Assembly (NCBI GenBank): GCA_030686995.1
Contig: CM060686.1
Location: forward strand, 75,219,757 to 75,283,756
Direction: 5' to 3'
DNA length: 64,000 nucleotides
From: Artemisia argyi
Lineage: Eukaryota > Streptophyta > Magnoliopsida > Asterales > Asteraceae
Part shown: piece by piece, positions 20,725 through 31,146 of the stretch
Numbering within the stretch: the first letter of the stretch is position 1
Layout: each line of letters begins with the position of its first letter
Position numbers and translations under genes: made by a program
The notes under the pieces: model-generated
Seen by the model: the letters and a program-made list of their open reading frames with translations, nothing else
Told to the model about the DNA's origin: nothing
Databases searched by the model: none

Positions 20725-21378
20725 ATGGATGTAATGTACTTACTTGCCTCAAGGCCTAAAATCCAATTCTCTGTCTGCCTATGTGCTAGATACCAGTCTG
20801 AACCAAAAGAGTCTCATCTCACTGCTGTCAAGAGAATCATCAGATACCTGAAGGGTACACCTAACCTTGGTTTGTATTACCCTAAATGTTCAGGGTTTGA
20901 TCTCAAAGGATACACTGATTCAGACTATGCAGGCTGTAATATGGATAGAAAAAGTACTTCATGATCCTGCCAATTTCTTGGTAGCAAACTTGTGTGTTGG
21001 AGTACAAAGAAGCAACAGTCAGTGGCCATGTCCTCAGCTGAAGCTGAATATGTGGCTGCTGCAGGGTGTTGTGCAAATGTACTTTGGATGAAAAGCCAAC
21101 TGAGTGACTATGGCATTCAGTACAAGATGGTACCCATCTTTTGTGACAACACCAGTGCCATAGCCATCTCCAATAACCCTGTGCTTCATCAAATAACCAA
21201 ACACATTGACATAAGGTATCATTTCATCAGGGACCACATCACGAATGGAGAAATTGAATTACATTTCATCCCCACTGAGTATCAGTTAGCTGATATCTTT
21301 ACCAAACCCCTGGATGAACCCACTTTCACCAGACTGAAAGCTGAGTTGGGCATGTTGGATATTGAATCAGGCAACTGA
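20725..21378 (+). pseudogene. element A RNase H
   Basis: Copia RNase H resumes at LASRPKIQFSVCLCARYQ with GYTDSDYAGCNMDRKSTS, a stop at 20962-20964, then SSAEAEYVAAAGCC, FCDNTSAIAISNNP and the C-terminal DIFTKPLDEPTF motif. The Asp/Glu/Asp positions are retained despite the stop. Ends TGA at 21376-21378. Confidence 0.88.
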
Positions 21379-22032
21379 TTAAAATTATTCCAACCTGGTG
21401 TAAATTCTCTTAGGTACCTGAATAAACCCATTTCTCAGTGATATACACCTCATCACTGATCATCAACACACTGAATGATAAACCATTCAAGGGGCTCAAG
21501 ATATCAAAAGGCATTGAATACCTAACGAAATGCTCTAAGTATTTAGTTAGTAAATGTCCCAGGTAGGTAACTGATTTCTATTTAATATAGGAATATATGT
21601 TACTTACACAACTGGCAACCATATCTTGGGCCCCCGCACCTACCTCACCAATACCACAGAGCATTAAATGCTCTCTCACACACAAATACTTGTGTGGTGA
21701 CATCACTCTGCAAAAGCATCTTTTGTAGAGCCACGCAACTGTTCATCTAATCATGTTGCGAAAAAATGGGGAAATGGGAATCATGCAAATTAATGCTGAT
21801 ATCAAACAAGTTTTATAACACCATTTGAATTATTAACAAACACGTTTTATATCCACAACCTCACAACCTTAATTCATTCCTTATAAATACCCCCACAAAG
21901 AAAAACATAAACACGCTTTTAAAAATTAAGAAAACTATTGCAAAAATTTTCAAGAACTAAAACTTGATTTCAAACTGTGTGTTCTCTCTTAAACCTAAAT
22001 TTTTTCTCAAAACTAAACCATTTTTCTTCACT
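21379..22032 (+). other. element A spacer between RNase H and the additional ORF
   Basis: 650 bp without a gene. CAGTGA/TCACTG motifs of the kind found in A's LTR recur at 21435-21475. TATAAATACC at 21889, followed by a C/A-rich leader up to the ATG at 22033, could be an internal promoter for the additional ORF; this is inferred from sequence only. Confidence 0.4.
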
Positions 22033-25000
22033 ATGGCTTCTTCCATGGCTGTTACATACGCCCCCAATATGGAATTACAGATTGAGGGTGTTGACCTGAC
22101 CAAAAATAATGTAGTGGGAAATTTTTCTTACCCTGAGGGGTTCCCAGAATACAAGGAGGTAGTAAAATACCTCTAAAACTGTTTTCTCACCACTGCATTC
22201 ACAAAAACCCCCTCCATAATATATCATGATCACCTGAGGGAATTCTGGTGCACCTTAGTGGTTGACAACTGATACATGGGAATTGCGCCCTCGCAATAGG
22301 TTTTACCTCTCAAGGGATCTTGAGAAGCTTACAACCCCCACCAGGCAGTGTACCTGATCGTTGTAGTATAGTATAGTGACAAGTACCGGGGGATTGATCG
22401 TTCAACTCAAGAATAGTGTCGTTAGGATTGAAATTAATCTAACTAGGTCTAAAGGTGAGGGATGATTCTTTTTGTGTTTTTATATTTTATGAAAAGCAGG
22501 TAAAAATCTCGGGTATTGGAAGGAGGGGCGGAATTAGTTGCTAATCAACTAACCCAAAAGCTACTAATTAAACTAATGTGCAAGAAAAATAAACTAAGGT
22601 TCTACAAGGGATGTGAAGCATGTCTACCCATGATATGTTACTCCTTGCTAGCTATCCAATTCTACATATTGAATTGTCACACCTTGTTTTAATTGACGGG
22701 TTGTATTCCTTAATACTAGTCGTAGGGCCGTGTACGATCTTCCCTAACTCTATAAGCTCCTACTTCACTCCTATGTCGAGCCGTTAAAAGCTCCTAACAT
22801 GGGATCATTAGAATTCACTTATATTAAATACAACCATATAATCGTAGTACACCTCCGATCATGTTTCTTAAGATGTTCAAGCAAGTTACCAATTGGAAGT
22901 CTGCCAGTTTTCTTAAGCCTAACATCGAATTCAATCAACCAAACAAGAGACAATAGAAATCAAGAATTATAAGCTAAATCAACTAGACCTATTGAAGTTG
23001 TCACACCTTAATTGATGAAGATAGACACAAACATCAACAAAGACATCAATAAGATCTAATCAATTATATACAAGTTTCACACAATCATAAGTAGACACAA
23101 GATGAATTAGCCAAGCATAATTAATGAAGAACAAGCAACAATAATGATAATTGAAGACATGAATTAAGATAGAATCAACAAACCATTACAAGATGTTTAT
23201 AGAGTGATTGAAACCCTCTAAGTTGCTGGAAAAATACCTACCTAAACCCAGGAATCGACCTTAGGGTTTAGGGATTAAAAATAATGAAGTTATGATGTTA
23301 TATTTATAGGGTGTTTTCTGCTCGGCCCGATCTTGATGGCGTCAGACCAACCTTGACGGCCTCAAGACCAACTTTTCTTCACCAAATTGTAGATCTCTTC
23401 GTCCTCTTTGCTTGGGCTTTTGAATCACCTAAATCCGAGTTCGTATGCAAAAGTTATGACCAAAACAATATCAGCTACTCCGCGCAAGTTGTGATTGTCT
23501 TGATCATCTTGTGACGGTTTCACTAAGGTTTCTTCTTGTGTAAGCCTTCTTCCTGACGTCGTCACTTTATAACATCTGACATCGTCTGGTTAAATCCTGA
23601 CGCCATCATGTGTAATTTAACTCTGGGCCATCACATGTATTCTGACCCTGACGGCCTTGGTGACGCCGTCAAGCCAAAATGCCTTGAAATTGCTCTGGGC
23701 CGTCACGTGTATTTTCCACATCCACCTTTTGCCAATCTTGACGCCGTCACTAGTAAACCCTTGACGCCGTCAGGTACTGTTTCCAGCAAGAATTTGAGAC
23801 TTTGTCATTTTCTCACTTTTTAGCTCCAAAAATGTCCAAAATGCTTCCTTTTCCAGATTTCTCTCCAAAAGTACCTAAAATGACAAAATGAACGATTTTG
23901 GGCAATATTTGATCAAATAATCACGAATTCGGGCTTAAATGACCCCTTAAAAACAGTTCATTTTTCGCCTCATCAACAACCCTGATGCACCTAAGGATGC
24001 CACAATAAGGTTCTCAGTGGAGAATGGAACAAAGTCCCTCACTCTCAACTACAAGACCTTTGTCAAAGCCACAGGCCTTGACTACACTGAGACCTTTGCT
24101 GCCCACCCCAAAGAAGAGGAGGTGAAGGCAATTTTGCTGGAACTAGGGCCCTATGATAAACTTCACCATGATGTGACCCTAGGGGCCCTCCTAGCCAAAC
24201 CCCCAATAATCAAAACCTGGTTTCCGGCCCCCTGGAGGATCCTGATGACCTTTGTCATTAAGGTCCTTAGGGGATACAAATCCTCCACTGAACAACTTAA
24301 CAGTATTCAATCAATGACAGTGTATTGTCTCCTGGAGGGTATAAAAATTGACCTTGGAGAAATTATCTTCAAGGACCTCATTGCAAAATTGAGTGGGAAG
24401 TCTAGGCAAAAACTTATGTCTTGCCCTAGATTTATTTCCTGCACCCTGCAAGACTTGTTGGGGTCCGAGTACATTAAGCCTGATGGCGTAGGCTTTGAGC
24501 CTGAGGTCTTACATAAGACCAATTACTCTCGTGACCCCACTGAGGTTACACTTGTCGCCCTGACCACATATATGCTAACTGTTATCCAGGGTGACGACAA
24601 GATTTCACCTGTTCCCTCTCCCACCAAGAAGGTGAAGAGGAAGAAGGGATAGGGGTCCAGGAAGGTAGCTCAACCCAAATCACTCGCCACTGGTACATCT
24701 GTCTCTAAGCCTGAAAAAAGGAGGCAACAACAAACCCTGACTGCTGACACCCTCAGGATCATTACCGAATCACTGACCCCAAAAACAACCGTCAACGGAG
24801 GCACTGAGACATCACACTCAGTGTCCTCGGGCAAACCCATTCCCAAAGGCTCTGCTGACATAAACAAGTCAGTGGAGTTGGAATCAACTCAACGTCTACA
24901 TCCTGATAAAGGCTCCGGCAAATCACAACCAGGGTCCCAGGGAGCAAGGGGTCCTAAATCCTCGGTGGGGCAGCACTACTTCACTGAGATGGGGACCCAC

Positions 25001-27617
25001 ACCACTTCACATCATGCTAAAGGCTCGGGTAAATCACAACCCAAGCATCAGGGAGTTAACGCCCCTAAATCTTCGACAGGCCAGCACAAGCCTGTTGGAA
25101 AGGAGGGATAACCACTCAGGTGGCTGAAGAGGACATTCGCAAATCAAAGCTTTTGTCTGAGGGCACAACAACTCTTCCCAAAGACTCAGAGGGACTCATA
25201 CAACCCACTGATAGGGACACAACAATCACGATTCCTAAGGATGGCACTAGAAAACGCCCATCAGTGTATGAAAGGATCCCGGGGGACAAAGACTCAGAGG
25301 GAAAAATACCACCCGCTGATATGGAACCCAAACCCACTCATGGAGGTGCCCACAACTTGGGAACTGGCTCTAAGGACCAGTCAGATAAAACCCAATCTGC
25401 TAGATTAGAGGGGTCAGGACCTGGCCACAACGAAGGCGAATCTTCTTACGAAGAGGAGCCGGATAACCTACTTTTGCAGATTCAGTCTATGGCTGATGTT
25501 CAGGCAGCCTTGTTCTTAGATGATGAATTTCACAGTGATGAGGAGGTTTTTGAAGTCGGAGATGACATGGAAGTTAAGGAGCAAGTCCCTGAACAAATCT
25601 CTTAGTCTCCTCAATCTCCTATCCATGAAGCTACTGAGTCCCACTCCGAGTCAGAATCCTCAGATGATGATCAAGCTCCTCTCACTGGGAAGTTCTTTAC
25701 CAAGTTCATCAAAAAGGCCACCAATGCCTTATTCAGGGGAGTCACTGATGAAATTTTTGACATGCACACTGAACAGGCAGTTCACTAGTTCAATCTCAAG
25801 GAGTCAGTTGAAGAATTTAGTGAAGATGTCAGGGAGCAGAACTCCTCATTAACTTCTCCCTGACACAGATGGTCTCACATCTTAACCAGTTCCTTTAATC
25901 CCTCACCAAACTAAATACAGGGGTTCAGTCCATTCAAGAATCGGTTAAGGATGATCCTGAACTCACCAGGTAGCTCCTTTAGGCATCATAGACCTATCAG
26001 CTCAACTCTGTGCATCTCACTGAGCTACTCAACCTGATGAAGTCCTTCAATCTTCAGTCTCTCAGTACCTCAGTTGAGTCTGTCAAAACATCCCTCGCTG
26101 CCTTGGATCAATCAGTGGCAGCTCAGTCTCAAAATTCAGCCTCTATGACCTGGAGTTTTGGTTCACGCATGATGGCAATTGAAAACACTCTGGCATCACT
26201 TGAGGCCAAAGTGTCTACCATTCAGCAGGACACTTCCGACATCAAGACTATGATGACTAAGATCTACTAGGCCTTCAAGAGTACCTCTCCTTCTGCATCA
26301 GTGGGACCAACTCTTGCTATCACCTCAGCTCAGGCAACAGTTGAGGGGGAGAATAATGCAACTGATGCTCCCTTCACTGAAGCCCCAGAAGCCTCAACAA
26401 GTCAACCAATGGCTACCGATGTTGCTTCAAGAGGACAACCCTCTCACACTGAGGGGGAGCATGTCACTAAGGCTACTCTCATCTCTTCTTACCAGCCTCA
26501 TGAAGCAACAGTCTCTCCATCACTTAGGCAGGATAAGGGCAAAAACATACTTACAATACCTAAACCTGAATTAGTGTTGAAGCCTGCCTCCACCTTAGTC
26601 AGACATGAGCCTGATGAACCCATCAAAGTTCCATTTGAAATTAATGGAGTGATTCATCACCTCATCGACGCTGAAATTCAAGCTTATTTAGAAAGAGATG
26701 AGATACTGAAAAAGGTGGCTGAGGAAGAATGGATAAGAAAACCTGCCTTTATAAAGGTTATTCTTGAAGAGGCTGAGAAGATTGGGTTGGACACTGAGGA
26801 ACTGGCTAGTGGGCAAGCTGGTGCAGTCTTCGAAAAGGCTCAGGTGGAAGAAATGAGTGCCCTTAAAAATCAAAGAGAACAAAAGCTCAGGAAGGACGCT
26901 CAGATCAGGAAAACCAGGATTGAGAGGTATACGTGGGTGATGAAAGAAAGACTGAAACCCGAAACCATCACTGACATTCAGATCCATCACAACAACAATC
27001 ATGATGCTGTCACTGTCTTCAGGGGACCAGACCAAAGAGTAATGGACATCCATAATCCATTCAGGTTCGCTAATTTTGGCATCTCCAAACTGGATGAGCT
27101 TCGACCAATCATCTCCAAGAAGCAGAATATAGTGGTTCCTGATCTCTTGAAGTCACTAAAGCTAAGGTATGAAAGACTGATGAACATGCCTGAAGCTCTT
27201 GGCATTCCCTCTTTACTTCCTGCTTCATTTACTCATACTGCTCCACCAAAGGCATCCAAAAGGAAAAGGAAGCAAATTGAGTTGGAGCCTGAGATCAAGG
27301 TCCCTGGGCTAGATTGTGACAGTTCTCTTCCTGAAGGAATCACCTTTGTGAACAACATGGATCTTGAAGCACCTGAAAGAGGCTTGTGCTTCACTGATGA
27401 ATATGGAAACCCTGCTTTCCAAAGGTGGTCTGACATTGATAAGGCTGGGATTAAGGCGATGCTTATGTACCTCATGCTGGCTTCCCCTGTCAAGTGTGCT
27501 GAAAACATGAGGTTCTGCCTGGACCTGAAAGCCAAGATTGAGGTGCATCCTGATAAACATCTCCTGAGGTCAAAGAAGGCAAAGCTTGAAGCTTTTGGTT
27601 ATCAACTGAACATCTGA
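22033..27617 (+). pseudogene. element A long additional ORF (post-RNase H), interrupted
   Basis: The ATG at 22033 (MASSMAVTYAPNMELQIEGV) opens a protein that, across stops and one insertion (22270-23975), continues to KLEAFGYQLNI at 27617. The coding pieces total about 3.9 kb. After the N-terminal domain (FVKATGLDYTETFAAHP; PPIIKTWFPAPWRILMTF) comes a long Ser/Gly/Lys/Pro-rich repeat region (GSGKSQP, KDSEGKIPPADMEP), acidic and coiled-coil-like segments (DQSVAAQSQ, TIQQDTSDIKTMM), and a conserved C-terminal block of 438 codons (26301-27617, still open). I recognise this as the extra ORF of SIRE-like copia elements in Asteraceae. Its function is unknown. The gene sits where an Env-like ORF is expected, but I see no signal peptide or transmembrane helix. 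Confidence 0.7.
22270..23975 (-). mobile_element. solo LTR of the element C family (1706 bp, minus orientation)
   Basis: Flanked by the 5-bp duplication ACAAC (22265-22269, 23976-23980). Read on the minus strand it begins TGATGAGGCGAAAAA and ends CGCAATTCCCATGTATCA, matching the LTRs of element C (28380, 33523) at both ends and in much of the interior. It is about 250 bp longer than they are and more diverged. No internal region or second LTR is present, as expected after recombination between two LTRs. Removing it rejoins the additional ORF of element A at VVDN/PDAP. It carries several TGACGCCGTCA-type palindromes. Confidence 0.9.
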
Positions 27618-27815
27618 ATCTGCAACAATTATTTTTTTTTTGTTTTTGTATTGTCAGTAGGATCTATAATAGCTATTAATAAACATTGAAGTTCTTTTAA
27701 GTTATCAGTGTCCTGCTCTAATTACATTAACACTCAGTGAGAGATGAAGATCCCTGCCAACTCACACTGAATCATGAAACATTTAGGCTATTTGTATATC
27801 CAAATAGGGGGAGAC
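27618..27815 (+). other. element A 3' untranslated region and polypurine tract
   Basis: Between the extra ORF stop and the 3' LTR. AAATAGGGGGAGAC directly precedes the LTR start and is the polypurine tract that primes plus-strand synthesis. A T9 run lies at 27632. Confidence 0.75.
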
Positions 27816-28379
27816 TGTTGGGTCACTGAATTCCCCAATCTTCCTCTAACTAGGATTTGAACATAAAATAACTTAAGTGTTTAATATCCTTAAACACAAA
27901 CAAGTCACTGAGTGAACAGTAACTCAGTGAGTCATCTTCAGGATGCTTAGAACGAGCCTATGAAGAAAGGTTCACCATTCAGTGAGGCGGAACTCAGCGA
28001 GTGGCATCTAAGCCAAGAAGAAGGTGATGGGTTCAGTGAGAATGACAATAACTCACTGAATCCCCAAGACTCCTCAACAACTATTGAAGTACTGAAGACT
28101 AAAGACTGAAGATCTGAAGACTGAAGAATGGGCGGGACAATGCGGGAAATTTTGAACGTATCAACAGGTGTCCCTATCAACTTGAAGTCAAACTTTCCCT
28201 GAATGGCACTATGTCAGGATGGTATCATCACTGTGCATCAGAAAGGCACATTGCCCATTACCCAATATAGTCTATTGTAACAGAGTCAAAATATGTAAGA
28301 ATTTTGCCTCTACTAGATAGGTCATCAATTTGTCTTTATCAGTAACATCGTAATTTACTTGTGTATAAATAGGTAGCAT

Positions 28380-29840
28380 TGATGAGGCGAAAAGTGTACC
28401 GCTTTTAAGGGGTCATTTAAGCCCGAATTCATGATTATTTGATCAATTACTGCCCTAAATCGTTCCTTTTGTCATTTTAGGTACTTTTTAGGAGAAATCT
28501 GGAAAAGGAAGCATTTTGGACGTTTTTGGAGCATAAAACTGAAGAAAACGGAAAAGTCTCAAAATCCTTGCTGGGAACAGTAACTGACGACGCCAAGACT
28601 TCACACATGACGGCGTCAAGATTGGCAAAAGAGGTGGAAGTGGAAAATACACGTGATGGCCCAGAACATTTTTAGTGTTATTGACCTGACGCCGTCACCA
28701 AGGCCGTCAGGGTCATTTTGCAAGTGACGGCCCAGAGCTCAATTTCTACATGACAGCGTCAAGACTGGATCTAGGCAATATGACTCTTAACTTGGCAGCG
28801 AGTTGACGGCGTCAGAAGCTATAACATGACGCCGTCAGGATGTAATCTCTATATATATTTTTCCAATTTTTTCATTGTAATGTGTGGAACATTAGGAGGA
28901 ACTTTACCACAAACCCTAGGTCGAATTTTCATCATATTGTAGGGGTTTCAAACCCTTCTTTCATCCATATTTGAATAAAGATAAGTCTTCCAATAATCAT
29001 TCAATATGTCTATGTGTTGTTTGATTCTATCTTATGCTTGTCTTTCTTTTAACATGCTAGGCTAGGTTTTTATTGTGTTTACTTAGATGTAGTGAAACCT
29101 AGATGTTGATTATTGGTTGATTGTTTGTTTATAATTGTTGTGGATGATTGTATTCGATGTTAGGATTAAGAAAATAGGCAGACTTCCATTGGTAACTTGC
29201 TTGAACGTCTTAAGAAACATGATCGGAGGTGTACTACGATTTTTGGTTGTATTTAATGCATAAGTGAATTCTAGTGATCCCATGTTAGGAGCTTTTAGTC
29301 GGCTCGACATAAGAGTGAAGTATGAGCTTATAGAGTTAGGGAATATTGTACACGGCCCTACGACTAGTATTAAGGAATATAACCCGTCATCCATGCAATT
29401 GTAACAAGCTAATCAACCGGTAAAAGATATCTAGGGAGTAATGAAATCTAAGTAAACACACCTTTTCTCATTATTTTTTTCACCACATAATTACATTAGT
29501 TTATTTCCATTTCTTTTATTTTATTTTGATTGCATCTGTAGTTAATTTGGTTAGTTGACTAGCAACTAATTCCGCCCACACCTTCAAAACCCGAGATTTT
29601 ACTTGCTTTTATAAACTATAAAAAAAATACAAAAAGAATCATCCCTCACCTCTAGACCTAGTTTAATAGGCTTTCTAATCCTAGCAACACTATTCCTGAG
29701 TTGAACGATCAATCCCCCGGTACTTGTCACTATACTATACTATACTACAACGATCAGGTACACTGCCTGGTGGGGATTGCAAGCTTCTCAAGATCCCCTG
29801 AGAGGTAAAACCTATTGTGAGGGCGCAATCCTGCATATCA
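28380..29840 (+). repeat. 5' LTR of element C
   Basis: TGATGAGGCGAAAAG ... CTGCATATCA. Contains about eight palindromic motifs of the form TGACGGCGTCA/TGACGCCGTCA between 28580 and 28840, followed by a TATATATATTTTTCC TATA-like run near 28851. The minus-strand ORF at 29110-29394 recurs in the 3' LTR and is only LTR sequence. Confidence 0.88.
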
Positions 29841-29846
29841 AGTTTT

Positions 29847-29942
29847 TGGCACCGTTGCTGGGGATTGTCTATCTTTACATTTATTCCTCAACTTTCGCAA
29901 AAGAGTGCGGCGCTATCAAGTTTTTGGCACCGCAGCCCGGGG
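29847..29942 (+). other. primer-binding site of element C, duplicated
   Basis: TGGCACCGTTGCTGGGGA at 29847-29864 resembles the tRNA-Asp-complementary PBS TGGCGCCGTTGCCGGGGA with two changes. A second copy, TGGCACCGCAGCCCGGGG, follows at 29925-29942; both are preceded by the same TATCAAGTTTT. Confidence 0.65.
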
Positions 29943-30102
29943 AATAGTTATTGTCTAGGTTAGAATTTATTTTATTTGGTCTACTCATTAGATTCCTATC
30001 GAGTGAGATTTTATTTTTCTTTTTATTAGCTTTCTCGTAGTCTGTCTTTTCTTTGTGTATTTATTCATAAAAACCTTTCCATTGACTCTTCCGTTCACCA
30101 TT

Positions 30103-31146
30103 ATGGAGAACGTGAATCCACCAAGTCTGACACTAGAGTTTTACCAGAAAAAATATAATTACACCAGTTTGGATATACCAAGATGGAGGAATGAAATGAG
30201 GAGGACAGGATCTTATATTGATTTTATTGAGTACCTTGAGAAACGAGGCCAAGTGCATAGGACTTTTAAAGAATTCACCTTATGAGCTCCATCAACCCCT
30301 CAAAATGCCTCACTTAGTGAAACCTATGCACCATATGAGCCTTCACCTAGGATAGTTTCGTATGAGCCACCTAGCTGCATGTCATGGTTAGGCACTACCA
30401 TAATACAGGATGAACACATAGGTGACCTTGATGTGATGGAGGATTTAGCCGAACATGATCACATTGATCAAAAAGACCTAGGTTTTATGATCGATGATGA
30501 TGAATCTCAAGAAACACATGATGAATCTTTTGGGCAATTTGAATATAGCAGTCAGAATATTGAGGATGATCCTTATGATTCGGATATAGAAGTTGAGATG
30601 CCTAGAGAAGCACTTGAGATACTTTGAAAAATGTTAGGGTTAGATTATAATAAAACACATGTTGAGGATATAGGTGATCTTGACACACGGAATGATGAAG
30701 TAGAAAATCTAAGCCCACCGAGTACCCCACAAGTCCTACCATCATTTGAGGCACACACACCGCCCGTGACTTACCCGGAAGAAGTAGAAGAAACTTTAGG
30801 AATCCCAATGGAGGTAGAACCCTTAGACCAAGCACCACTAGAGGATATAGGTTTGAATACTTATAGTGATAACCTTACCCTTAGTTCTAGGGAATTTCCT
30901 AGTGTTGATGAACCGGAACCTCAATCTTTACACAACTTTCCATTCTTAGATATATTTCTAGAAGACAAAAGAGGAACCGACCCACCCATCAACCAATATT
31001 ATCTGGGTAGTTTTAGGATGAAGGAAGCCATTCACTCACCCCATTCACCTCACGTGGCATATTTCCACCCTAAAGGTGTGTATCGTTACTTCCACCCGCA
31101 CTTAATCCTAAGTCTAGGGAAAACCTCCCCTATTTCCATTAAATAA
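30103..31146 (+). pseudogene. element C internal ORF, unknown protein with two TGA stops
   Basis: One frame from MENVNPPSLTLEFYQKKYNY to SLGKTSPISIK (348 codons), interrupted only by TGA at 30283-30285 and 30625-30627. The middle is strongly acidic (MIDDDESQETHDE, DPYDSDIEVEMP) and the C-terminus has Pro-rich text. No zinc knuckle, protease or pol motif. I do not recognise it; it may be a gag remnant kept by a non-autonomous element. Confidence 0.5.

Noticed and set aside
29110..29394. 94-codon minus ORF repeated at 34252-34536
   Set aside because: Lies wholly in the element C LTRs; it is conserved because the LTRs are copies, not as a gene.
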